The notes under the pieces were generated by a model, which saw only the letters and a list, made by a program, of their open reading frames with translations, ran no database searches and was not told where the DNA came from. A stretch of DNA of 64,000 nt, taken from the NCBI RefSeq assembly GCF_000315015.1, contig NZ_BAEP01000064.1, forward strand, positions 1 to 64,000, written 5' to 3'. Below, piece by piece: positions 43,099 through 51,490 of this stretch; the first letter of the stretch is position 1; each line of letters starts with the position of its first letter. The translations under genes were made by a program, and so were the position numbers. Source of the DNA: Paraglaciecola mesophila KMM 241 (GTDB lineage: Bacteria; Pseudomonadota; Gammaproteobacteria; Enterobacterales; Alteromonadaceae).

Positions 43099-43410
43099 AT
43101 GTCTAATAATAAAACACTTGTATCACTTCTATTTACCGTTGCTGTTCTTGCTACCGTTATATCTGCTTTTTTGCCTTTGGCGAATATCCCGCAACAAACC
43201 TCTGGCACCTTATTTTTTATGGTCGCTATTTTATTGTTTAAAGTTGCAGGTGCTATTTCAGCGGGTATTTTGGTGATGCTCTTTGTCAGTGATAGACCGT
43301 GGCGAAAGCTGCGTCATATTGAAGACATCAACTTTGCCCAAGGCGATCAACCAAATGAGGTAAAACGACAGCCGTTTAATCATGCCTACAACGGTCATTC
43401 GCCGAAATAA
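43099..43410 (+). CDS. Small two-helix membrane protein of unknown function
   Basis: The 103-residue protein has two hydrophobic segments (about 6-29 and 36-62) and a polar tail (WRKLRHIEDINFAQGDQPNE). A ribosome site GAGGAA lies 8 bases before the ATG. I recognise no family. It may be an inner-membrane protein with a cytoplasmic tail. It converges with the cysteine synthase gene. Confidence 0.65.
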   Translation: MSNNKTLVSLLFTVAVLATVISAFLPLANIPQQTSGTLFFMVAILLFKVAGAISAGILVMLFVSDRPWRKLRHIEDINFAQGDQPNEVKRQPFNHAYNGHSPK

Positions 43411-43435
43411 CAGTTTGCTTTAAGGGGCGTTAGTA

Positions 43436-43458
43436 AAAAGGCGCCAATAAACAGCGCC
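43436..43458 (-). terminator. Probable terminator of the cysteine synthase gene
   Basis: A short GC stem GGCGC (43440-43444) / GCGCC (43454-43458) is followed on the minus strand by TTTTT. It lies about 65 bp after the cysteine synthase stop. The stem is short, so confidence is moderate. Confidence 0.5.
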
Positions 43459-43522
43459 AAAATCACTATATTTCAGAAGCTTTTGGCTCACGGGTATCTA
43501 CGAATCCTCATGAGCATTCTCG

Positions 43523-44554
43523 TTACTCCTGAGCAAATAGGTCAGTACTGAAATAACGCTCTGCAGTATCCGCTAGGATCGTCACGATGTTTTTGCCCGC
43601 AAGCTCTGCTCGCTGAGCAACTTGAACAGCCGCACATGCTGCTGCACCGGATGAAATACCCACAGGCAAACTCTCTACACGAGCAAGTTCCCTAGCATAA
43701 GCAATAGCATCTTCGTTACTCACGGTAATAATTTCATCTAGCAAGCTGACATCTAATACATCTGGTACGTGCCCTGAGCTCAAACCCTGAATTTTGTGCA
43801 CACCCGCACAGCCTTCGCTCAACACTGGGCATGAAGCGGGTTCGACGGCAATGATTTTGATATTTGGATTGCGAATTTTAAGCGCTTTGGCGATCCCTGT
43901 GATGGTGCCGCCTGTACCGACGCCAGCGATCAGCACGTCAACTTCTCCATTTGTGTCGCGCCAAATTTCCTGTGCGGTGCTGTTAAAGTGCATATCTGGA
44001 TTCGCTTGGTTGCCAAACTGATCGAGCATCACTGCGCCTTGCGTTTCTGCTACCAAGGCTTTCGCTTTATCGATAGCGCCTTTAGTGCCCAAATCTTTCG
44101 CCGTGGTAACCACTTTCGCACCATAGTGCTTAATCAATTTTTGTCGCTCAATTGACATATGCTCTGGGATCACTATGGTCAATGGAATCCCTTTCATGGC
44201 ACATATCCATGCACAAGCAACGCCGTTGTTGCCTGAGGTTGCTTCAATAATTTGAGTATTTTCATCAAACGAATCTGACAACATGAGTGCATTGATCATG
44301 GCCAGCGCAGGACGGTCTTTAATTGAGCCAGCAGGATTGAAGTATTCCACTTTAGCGAGTATTTCGCCTTGTACCTTGTACTTATTGCCTAAGCGACTTA
44401 AACGCACTAGAGGTGTATTGCCAATAGTTTGAGTGATGTCGTCGTAAATGCGCCCTTTGGTAGCGGGTGCTGAAGAGCTTTTAGGGTCGTTTATCAGTTT
44501 GTTGTTTTCGTTATGAGTGTTATTTACAGCCATTGAAAGGGCTTCGTTCGACAT
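43523..44554 (-). CDS. Cysteine synthase family PLP enzyme (O-acetylserine sulfhydrylase)
   Basis: The 343-residue cytoplasmic enzyme joins sulfide to O-acetylserine to make cysteine, or belongs to the close cystathionine beta-synthase-like relatives. The PLP Lys79 lies in YFNPAGSIKDR, the substrate loop in EATSGNNGVA and the phosphate loop in GVGTGGTITG; ISSGAAACA is near the end. The Gly-rich and Asn motifs are those of CysK/CysM. An N-terminal extension of about 33 residues (Asn/Ser-rich, with no visible motif) precedes the usual start. It is divergent from an Lrp/AsnC regulator gene 141 bp away that probably controls it. Confidence 0.92.
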   Translation of the reverse strand: MSNEALSMAVNNTHNENNKLINDPKSSSAPATKGRIYDDITQTIGNTPLVRLSRLGNKYKVQGEILAKVEYFNPAGSIKDRPALAMINALMLSDSFDENTQIIEATSGNNGVACAWICAMKGIPLTIVIPEHMSIERQKLIKHYGAKVVTTAKDLGTKGAIDKAKALVAETQGAVMLDQFGNQANPDMHFNSTAQEIWRDTNGEVDVLIAGVGTGGTITGIAKALKIRNPNIKIIAVEPASCPVLSEGCAGVHKIQGLSSGHVPDVLDVSLLDEIITVSNEDAIAYARELARVESLPVGISSGAAACAAVQVAQRAELAGKNIVTILADTAERYFSTDLFAQE

Positions 44555-44695
44555 GTTAGGTATTCCATTGATAGAAAAGAAAACAGGTCAATACTATGCC
44601 ACGCATATAGCAGAATAAATTTCTAACTATTGTGCTTGTTTTTGTAAATTTAAAAAATTATTCTCATTTAATGGTTTTTATTAGAGTTAATTTTT

Positions 44696-45145
44696 ATGGA
44701 TAGGTTGGACAGGGAAATATTAAGACTTCTGCAGAATGATGCAACTTTGTCTGTTAGTGATATCGCCGAACAGATTGGTCTGAGTTCAACCCCTTGTTGG
44801 CGACGCATTCAAAACCTTGAAAAACTGGGAATCATTAAGAAACGTGTGGCGCTACTTGATGCAGAAAAACTTAATTTGGGCATGACTGTATTTGTGCAAG
44901 TCAAAGCTGCGCAACACGACATCAATTGGTTGGGTCGATTCGCTGAATATGCCGCCGGCATTGAGGAAATTGTAGAGTTTTACCGCATGAGTGGCGAGTA
45001 TGATTACATGCTTAAAGTGGTTGTAGCTGACATGAAAGCCTTCGATGTCTTTTATAAACGCCTAGTAGGGGGCATTGAGTTGTCAGACGTCACATCGAGT
45101 TTTGCTATGGAGCAAATTAAGTACACCACAGCACTTGCGATATAA
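44696..45145 (+). CDS. Lrp/AsnC-family regulator (DecR/YbaO-like)
   Basis: The 149-residue protein has the AsnC-type helix-turn-helix (LDREILRLLQNDATLSVSDIAEQIGLSSTPCWRRIQNLEKLGIIKKRVALLD) and the RAM ligand-binding domain (VFVQVKAAQHDINWLGRFAEYAAGIEEIVEFYRMSGEYDYMLKVVVADMKAFDVFYKRL). The ending LSDVTSSFAMEQIKYTTALAI resembles DecR (YbaO), the cysteine-responsive regulator of cysteine breakdown in Escherichia coli. That fits its divergent position beside a cysteine synthase-like gene. Which effector it binds is inferred only. Confidence 0.9.
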   Translation: MDRLDREILRLLQNDATLSVSDIAEQIGLSSTPCWRRIQNLEKLGIIKKRVALLDAEKLNLGMTVFVQVKAAQHDINWLGRFAEYAAGIEEIVEFYRMSGEYDYMLKVVVADMKAFDVFYKRLVGGIELSDVTSSFAMEQIKYTTALAI

Positions 45146-45313
45146 TAGTATTTAATACCTTCAGAAAAATAGTGTAATGTTGCTGACGAGTACCTCCTAA
45201 GCGTGATAATTTATTCGAATATTGACTCTTCTTGAGTAAGTATTTATTTTAGGTCAACACTCCAAGTTCAACACACATAATAATAGCGCACAGGCGCATA
45301 TATAAGGTTCTAT

Positions 45314-46687
45314 ATGGAATGGTATTCTATCCTTCCGCCGATCATCGCAATCGTGGTGGTTTTTTGGCGTAAAGAAGTGATCTTGGCGTTGATTCTCGCC
45401 ATATTTTCAGCTGAAGCATTACTTGCTTACCGAAATGGTAGCGAGTTTATATTCAGTGGCATTATTGGCTCAATTGAGCGAGTTATCGAAATAGCCAGTT
45501 CGGCAGGGAATGCACGCATTCTCATATTTAGTATGTTAATCGGCGCGTTGCTTGCGTATATACGCAATTCGGGCGGAGTCACTGCCACTGTTGAGATGCT
45601 AATCAATAAAGGCGTAGCGAAAAGCAAACGTCAAGTTGGCTTACTTACCATGTTTACTGGCATAGTGGTTTTTATTGAGTCCAACTTGAGCGTACTGGCG
45701 TCGGGCATTTTATCTCGTGGATTGTACGATAAATTTAAAATGAGCCGAGCACGTCTAGCGTACGTTATCGACAGCACCAGTGCGCCCGTTTGCATCTTGA
45801 TTCTACTTAACGGCTGGGGGGCGTTTGTCCTTGGCTTATTAAGCAATTACGAATTAGAAGAATCTCCGGTTTCGATATTATGGGGCACTATTCCATTTAA
45901 CTTTTACGCCATTATTGCACTGCTCATCGTGACCTACACCATAGTCACAGATAGAGTACACGGACCTATGCGTGAAGCAGAGCGCGAGATGCAGCAGAAT
46001 AACGACGTAAGCTTGCCGATCCCACCTAGTAAAGCACGTTTTATGCTTATCCCTCTTGGCACCATGATATTCGGTATGATTGGCTTTATGTTGTGGACAG
46101 GGGATGGGGACATTGCCGCGGGAAGTGGCAGTAAATCTGTACTGTACGCAACTGTGCTGGCTTGTATGGTCGCGTACTTTTTATTGATAAGTGCTAAAAA
46201 ATATACTCACAAAGAGTTGGTAGATGAAGGTTTCAAAGGCATGGGGGAGATACTGCCACTGGTCACCATAGTGTTATTTTCACTTACATTAGGGGGGAGC
46301 TTAAAAGAGTTGGGCACAGGGATTTTCGTGGCTAACCTAGTGGGCGACTATCTGCCATTATCCTTGATTGTACCTGTGCTGTTTTTAGCTGGAGGGATCA
46401 TGTCTTTCACCACGGGAACAAGTTGGGGCACTTTCGCTATTCTCATTCCTATTGGTGTACCACTGATTCAAACCTTAGGTTTACCGCCTTCCCTTGTATT
46501 GGCGGCAATACTCGGTGGCGGGGTGTTTGGCGATCACTGTTCGCCGATATCCGACACCACCGCTGTATCGTCGATTGCATCAGGTTGTGACTTACTGACC
46601 CACGTTCGAACTCAAATGCCTTATGCCTTATTTGGTGGCGCACTGGCGTTTATCGCGTACTTTATTGCCAGTCTGATCATGCTGTAA
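45314..46687 (+). CDS. NhaC-family Na+/H+ antiporter-like transporter
   Basis: The 457-residue inner-membrane protein has about 11-12 hydrophobic helices. It carries the NhaC-family signatures VIDSTSAPVCILILLNGWGAFV, SFTTGTSWGTFAILIPIGVPL and GGGVFGDHCSPISDTTAVSSIASGCDLLTHVRTQMPYA. Family members exchange Na+ for H+ or carry organic anions with Na+ (malate-lactate type). It lies between the Lrp-type regulator and a gamma-glutamyltransferase on the same strand. Transport of an amino-acid-like substrate is therefore also possible, but not shown. Confidence 0.88.
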   Translation: MEWYSILPPIIAIVVVFWRKEVILALILAIFSAEALLAYRNGSEFIFSGIIGSIERVIEIASSAGNARILIFSMLIGALLAYIRNSGGVTATVEMLINKGVAKSKRQVGLLTMFTGIVVFIESNLSVLASGILSRGLYDKFKMSRARLAYVIDSTSAPVCILILLNGWGAFVLGLLSNYELEESPVSILWGTIPFNFYAIIALLIVTYTIVTDRVHGPMREAEREMQQNNDVSLPIPPSKARFMLIPLGTMIFGMIGFMLWTGDGDIAAGSGSKSVLYATVLACMVAYFLLISAKKYTHKELVDEGFKGMGEILPLVTIVLFSLTLGGSLKELGTGIFVANLVGDYLPLSLIVPVLFLAGGIMSFTTGTSWGTFAILIPIGVPLIQTLGLPPSLVLAAILGGGVFGDHCSPISDTTAVSSIASGCDLLTHVRTQMPYALFGGALAFIAYFIASLIML

Positions 46688-46771
46688 ACGCGTCTTCGCG
46701 ATGGCATCATTTAGCTAGGCAGGCTAAATGATGCATTCACTGGTTATATGTTTAACATAAAAGGAAGTCTG

Positions 46772-48469
46772 ATGAAGTATTCACTCATAGTTGTACTGTC
46801 ATTTTTTATGCTCAGCGCGTGCAGTGCGCCCGAGCAAGTAGTGCACAAAGCCTCTCTGGCAACTCAAAACGAAGTGAGCATAGGTCAATCGGCGGTTGCT
46901 ATGCCTGATGCGTTTAGCGCAGATGTAGCGCAGCAAATTATGCTAGATGGCGGTAATGCAATTGATGCGGCGATTGCTGCCCAGTTTGTATTAGCCGTGA
47001 CCTTGCCAGAAGCAGGAAATATTGGCGGTGGCGGTTTCATGCTGGTTTACAAAGATAAAGAATCTGACTTTATCGATTATCGCGAGCAAGCGCCGCTTGC
47101 TGCCCATCGTGATATGTACCTTGATGCCCACGGTGATGTGGTGCCATATCAATCTGTGATTGGCATTTTGTCATCAGGCGTACCCGGCACAGTGGCAGGC
47201 ATGTGGTTGGCGCATGAAAAATACGGCACATTACCGTGGAAAGACCTAGTCGACCCTGCTGTTAAATTAGCGATTGAGGGCTTTGTAATGCCGCAAAAAC
47301 TCGCTGGCTACATTAGCCGTTACAGCAAGCGGTTAAAAGACAAAGGTTTTGACGTCAACTTTGATGATTACTTTGCCTCAGCTAAGGCTGGCGAAGTGTT
47401 TAAACAACCGGAGTTAGGCGCGACATTGGCGCTTATTCGGGACGAAGGTCGTGATGGTTTCTATAAAGGCAAAACAGCAAAAATCATCGCTGATTTTATG
47501 GCTAACAATAAAGGCCTGATCACAGAACAAGATTTAGCGGAGTATGAAGCTAAAGCTCGCCAACCTATCAGTGCTAAATGGCGCGAATACGATGTGCTGA
47601 CCTCGCCACCGCCAAGTTCAGGCGGTATTGCGATAATTCAATGGCTAACCATGTACGACAAGCTCACTAAGGGCAAAGATAAGCTTGAGCATAATTCTGC
47701 ACCCTATGTACATTTGTTAGCAGAGGCCGGGAAACGTGTGTTTGCCGATAGAGCTGAGTACTTAGGGGACCCCGATTTTGTTCAAGTGCCGGTCTCAGAG
47801 CTAATCGATCCAGACTATATTGCTAAGCGCGGCGCTAATATCAGCGTGGATAGCATCTCAGTAACTGAGTTAATCAAGCCTGGCCTTAAAGAAAGTGAGG
47901 AAACCACGCATTTTTCGATTATCGACAAGTGGGGCAATGCAGTCTCCAATACGACGACCATCAACCTTGGTTTTGGCAGCGGCGTAGTAGTAGAAGGCGC
48001 AGGCTTTTTATTAAATGATGAAATGGATGACTTCAGTGCTAAACCTGGTGTAGCAAATGTGTTTGGTGCAGTAGGCGGTGAGGCTAACGAAATCCACCCG
48101 AAAAAACGTATGCTTTCGTCCATGACTCCCACTATTGTATTAAAAGATGGCAAAGTGAGTGTAGTGACGGGGTCACCCGGTGGCACTACCATTATTAGTT
48201 CAGTGTATACTTCTATTCTAAACGCGTTAGAGTTTAATATGAGCGCCCAGGAAACCGTTGATGCTCCGCGCTTTCATCATCAGTTACTGCCTAAAGATGT
48301 TATCCGTTATCAAGATGGTTTGACCCCTCAAACGGTTAAAGCATTGGAAGACATGGGGTACACCATGAATAACAATCGCTTCGGGGATTTACACACGATC
48401 ATCAACCGTGGTGGTCAGTTAGACGCAGGCTCTGAGTCTCACGGGCGAGGTAAATCGATCGTATTTTAA
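46772..48469 (+). CDS. ggt: Gamma-glutamyltransferase (GGT), lipoprotein form
   Basis: The 565-residue enzyme transfers or hydrolyses the gamma-glutamyl group of glutathione and related peptides in the periplasm. The N-terminus is a lipoprotein signal (MLSACSAPE, Cys18). The large subunit has GGNAIDAAIAAQFVLAVTLPEAGNIGGGGFML. Autoprocessing occurs before the catalytic Thr378 of TTHFSIIDKWGNAVSNTTTINLGFGSG; the glycine pair GSPGGTTI lies in the small subunit. The start at 46772 follows AAGGAAG; the ATG at 46748 is upstream. It lies 84 bp after the NhaC-like gene in the same direction. Together with the nearby cysteine synthase and Lrp-type regulator it suggests a sulfur amino-acid or glutathione theme. 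A strong terminator follows. Confidence 0.93.
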   Translation: MKYSLIVVLSFFMLSACSAPEQVVHKASLATQNEVSIGQSAVAMPDAFSADVAQQIMLDGGNAIDAAIAAQFVLAVTLPEAGNIGGGGFMLVYKDKESDFIDYREQAPLAAHRDMYLDAHGDVVPYQSVIGILSSGVPGTVAGMWLAHEKYGTLPWKDLVDPAVKLAIEGFVMPQKLAGYISRYSKRLKDKGFDVNFDDYFASAKAGEVFKQPELGATLALIRDEGRDGFYKGKTAKIIADFMANNKGLITEQDLAEYEAKARQPISAKWREYDVLTSPPPSSGGIAIIQWLTMYDKLTKGKDKLEHNSAPYVHLLAEAGKRVFADRAEYLGDPDFVQVPVSELIDPDYIAKRGANISVDSISVTELIKPGLKESEETTHFSIIDKWGNAVSNTTTINLGFGSGVVVEGAGFLLNDEMDDFSAKPGVANVFGAVGGEANEIHPKKRMLSSMTPTIVLKDGKVSVVTGSPGGTTIISSVYTSILNALEFNMSAQETVDAPRFHHQLLPKDVIRYQDGLTPQTVKALEDMGYTMNNNRFGDLHTIINRGGQLDAGSESHGRGKSIVF

Positions 48470-48495
48470 GTTCGTGTTGTGACGGTTTGAAACGA

Positions 48496-48529
48496 AAACG
48501 GTTGCCTTGAAGCAACCGTTTTTGTTTTT
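48496..48529 (+). terminator. Rho-independent terminator of ggt
   Basis: Arms AAACGGTTGC (48496-48505) and GCAACCGTTT (48512-48521) with a 6-base loop are followed by TTGTTTTTA. Confidence 0.88.
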
Positions 48530-48559
48530 ACTTTCAATTTAATACAACCGATAAATAAA

Positions 48560-49342
48560 CTAGTGATGATGACCGCCAGCCAGTGCATTGCCTTTATCAT
48601 CGTAAAAGCCAGATGCTCCTTTTTCAATAAAGCCTAAGGTAACCATTTTTGTGAGAAAAGGATCGCTGTGGTCGTCACCAATATCGGCAAAATCTGTGGT
48701 CTGGTATTGTGAACGTTGTGCAAAGAAACGATCAACTTCTTTGGCGTCGTGATTAACTTCAGTCAAGGTCCACATTTCTTTTTTGTTGTCTTGTTGCCAA
48801 CTGTATTCGAGCAACAATGATTGCTCTACTGCCCACTGCACGCTAATTTTAGTATGGCCAATGGTTTTACTGTAGTGACGTGTTAGCTCGCAACCCGTGC
48901 CTGTTTCTTTTACTAAATCAAGTTGTGAAAGCAGTGCTTGTGAGATCAGATTGTTACGATAATCCCAGTCTGTTTCGGTTTTTCCATGTACCTTTTCCCC
49001 GGGTTGGTATTCGATGGCGCGCTCAGCGCTGTCGAAGAATCGCGTGGGTTTGACTTGTTGATTAGGAGACAAGTACCAACTTTCAGTGATCTGAGTTTGT
49101 GGGTAGTGGTGCGCTACGGTTTTTCCGTTTCGGTATAAAACTAATTCGCTATTACGGCTCTGAACACCATTGCTTGACTCAAGGATATAGGATGCCCCGA
49201 GTTTTGAAGGCGTTGTTGCACATTGGGCATTCGCTTGGGGCGCCGCAAATGTGGGCGATGTGACGATTGAGATCGCTGTGACTGCTGAGAGCGCTAAACC
49301 CGTTGCTAGTAATGTACGAATATTAATGAGCGTCTTTTTCAT
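48560..49342 (-). CDS. Exported protein of unknown function with His-rich tail
   Basis: The 260-residue protein has a signal peptide (cut near FAAPQANA) and should be periplasmic or secreted. It has a Cys in QCATTP and another in GTGCELTR that could form a disulfide. Many Trp/Tyr residues and the end NALAGGHHH are notable. I recognise no family. GGAG stands 7 bases before the ATG. It is downstream of the two alkaline phosphatase genes on the same strand but is separated from them by a terminator, so it is probably transcribed alone. The C-terminal His triplet could bind metal, but that is speculation. Confidence 0.65.
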   Translation of the reverse strand: MKKTLINIRTLLATGLALSAVTAISIVTSPTFAAPQANAQCATTPSKLGASYILESSNGVQSRNSELVLYRNGKTVAHHYPQTQITESWYLSPNQQVKPTRFFDSAERAIEYQPGEKVHGKTETDWDYRNNLISQALLSQLDLVKETGTGCELTRHYSKTIGHTKISVQWAVEQSLLLEYSWQQDNKKEMWTLTEVNHDAKEVDRFFAQRSQYQTTDFADIGDDHSDPFLTKMVTLGFIEKGASGFYDDKGNALAGGHHH

Positions 49343-49548
49343 ATTTTACTCCTGCAGGTTAAGTACAAAGCCATTGGTATAGTAAATGATAGGCTGCGAG
49401 CTTAACTACATGTGGTGCTGCTGTTCGGCTTGAGCGTGCTGCTTTATGGATTATTTTTATCAGTACGGTAGAGCGGGGTACTGCAAATACATATTTTTAA
49501 TTCAAGTGTTTTATGCCGCCAACAACAAAGAAATTTTTAGTGTGTAAA

Positions 49549-49582
49549 TAAAAAAGGTTAGGGCGCTTTAAGCGACCTAACC
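49549..49582 (-). terminator. Rho-independent terminator of the alkaline phosphatase genes
   Basis: Arms GGTTAGG (49556-49562) and CCTAACC (49576-49582), with an inner GCGCTTTAAGCG that can pair too. On the minus strand TTTTTTATTT follows the stem. It lies 12 bp after the stop of the leftward phosphatase gene. Confidence 0.88.
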
Positions 49583-49593
49583 TCATCGTGTTT

Positions 49594-51480
49594 CTACTCT
49601 TGTGACTGAGCAGCGTTTGCTTGCGTTGTTAAATCAGCGGCAAAGTCCATGATGTGATACAGCACGCTTTGCTCATTGGTACCATTGACCAACAAGGCAG
49701 CTGGGCCGCTTGCGTATACGCCTACGTCTTCGCCAGAGTGGGTTTCAGACGAAAGCGGTACTAGTGCTTCTTGGTGGTAACCAGTACTCGTGGTATCAAC
49801 ATCCGTTAAGTCTTGACGACCCGCTGCAATTTCAAGAGAGTAGGTTGCGTCGGCATCCGTTTCGTCACCTAAATTGCGAAAGCCCAGACCGTTTGTGTAG
49901 CCCAATGTTGTATACGGCATATCATCTGCTGCCATTGCAGGCTCATCAGCACCAACGTTCACAACTTTACCTAAAATAGGGTTACCACGTTTAGGGTAGC
50001 CAGCAATAGTAAAGACATGCCCGTGGTCCGCCGTGACGATAATCAAGGTTTCTTCTGGGTCGGTATTATCAATGGCGCTTTGCACGGCTTGTGCAAACTC
50101 AATGGTGTCGGTCAATGCGTTGTAAGCACTTCCAGCATGATGACCATGGTCAATACGACCAGATTCAACCATTAAGAAGAAGCCTTCGTCATTGTTGTCC
50201 AATATTTTTATTGCTTTTTCTGTCATCTCACTGACGGAAGGCTCGCCTGCTACATCATTTTCACGGTCCGCTTCATACTGCATATGAGACTCGTTGAATA
50301 AGCCAAACACACGTTCAGTGGTTTCGGTGTTTAGGCCATCAAAGCCTGATTGGTCAGTAATATAAACGCCGTTGCTGTAGTTTGTCTGCCATTCTGCCGT
50401 GAGGTCGCGTCCATCTGTACGGTCACCCTCTACTGCGCTTACTGCATCGGTGCTATTAAAGCTGGCATCTTTTGGCAAGAAGTGACGACGTCCACCACCA
50501 AAGGCGACTTCGATTCCATCTACGTCCACTCCGCTAATACGTGCTTCAAGCATGCTTTCAAAATTAACCAGTTGGTCTGCAATATCAACGCAGCCCGCCG
50601 TTACCGCAGCTTCTGGCATATCTGAAACGTCTTCCCAGTTACGATCCGCTGATTTAGCGTAGGTTGCAGCTGGTGTAGCATGGGTGATTCTGGCCGTTGA
50701 AATAATACCTGTAGATTTACCGGCAATTTCTGCAAGCTCTAACGCGGTCACAAGCTCGTTGCCAGCTACAGTTGAGCACTCACCACGTTCGATGTCTTCA
50801 TCAACACCAATAACACCCACATCGGTTTTAACACCACTCATCATGGCGGTCATGGTGCCAGCTGAATCAGGGGTTTGTGCATCCACGTTATAGGTTTTTG
50901 CCAAACCAGAAAAATCCATTTTATCAAAGCTAAGTTGGTTTTCTTCCCCTAGCTCACCTTTCATTTGACCTTCTAAAATACGTGCTGCAGTCACAGTAGA
51001 GATGCCCATGCCATCGCCAACAAATAAAATGACGTTTTTGGCGCTGCCACGTAAACTAGCGATACTTTTCGCCGCTACCGAGGGCGCGGTATCCGCAGTG
51101 ATTTTTGCAGAGGTGGTGTTTGTTGCTTCTAACCATGTTTGGCGAGCGGCGGCGACTTCTTCTTGCCCTTCCACAAACCATTCATTATTGACGTTAGTAA
51201 GTAACTCGCTGCTGTCTACCGTTGTGACGCCAGGAGAACAAACATACTCAGTTGAATCAATTTCGCTAGACTCCAATGTGCCGCTGCTGTCTGCATCGAT
51301 ACCAGAATCAATTTGTACACCGCTGTTCGGGCAATTTGCATCGCCTGCGGCTAACGCTGTTTGCACAATTAAGCTATTTACGCCGTTGCTGCCATCGGTG
51401 CCGTTAGTACCGTCGTCTCCGTCACATGCTGACAGACCCATTACCGCAAGCGCTATTAGGGATAATTTTAAATTTTTCAT
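49594..51480 (-). CDS. Alkaline phosphatase, lipoprotein with N-terminal DUF7151-like domain
   Basis: The 628-residue enzyme has a lipoprotein signal (LSACDG, Cys19), a short Gly/Asn/Asp repeat (NGTDGSNGVNS) and a DUF7151-like segment with DADSSGTLESSEID, an EF-hand-like acidic loop. The PhoA-type domain starts at KNVILFVGDGMG. The active-site Ser is in TPDSAGTMTAMMSG; metal ligands lie in ESGRIDHGHHAG, TADHGHV and SETHSGED. It should release phosphate from organic phosphomonoesters at the cell surface. It is adjacent to and closely resembles the phosphatase encoded upstream (10 bp apart), so the pair arose by tandem duplication, with this copy carrying the extra domain. Confidence 0.9.
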   Translation of the reverse strand: MKNLKLSLIALAVMGLSACDGDDGTNGTDGSNGVNSLIVQTALAAGDANCPNSGVQIDSGIDADSSGTLESSEIDSTEYVCSPGVTTVDSSELLTNVNNEWFVEGQEEVAAARQTWLEATNTTSAKITADTAPSVAAKSIASLRGSAKNVILFVGDGMGISTVTAARILEGQMKGELGEENQLSFDKMDFSGLAKTYNVDAQTPDSAGTMTAMMSGVKTDVGVIGVDEDIERGECSTVAGNELVTALELAEIAGKSTGIISTARITHATPAATYAKSADRNWEDVSDMPEAAVTAGCVDIADQLVNFESMLEARISGVDVDGIEVAFGGGRRHFLPKDASFNSTDAVSAVEGDRTDGRDLTAEWQTNYSNGVYITDQSGFDGLNTETTERVFGLFNESHMQYEADRENDVAGEPSVSEMTEKAIKILDNNDEGFFLMVESGRIDHGHHAGSAYNALTDTIEFAQAVQSAIDNTDPEETLIIVTADHGHVFTIAGYPKRGNPILGKVVNVGADEPAMAADDMPYTTLGYTNGLGFRNLGDETDADATYSLEIAAGRQDLTDVDTTSTGYHQEALVPLSSETHSGEDVGVYASGPAALLVNGTNEQSVLYHIMDFAADLTTQANAAQSQE

Positions 51481-51490
51481 GTTTTTCTAC

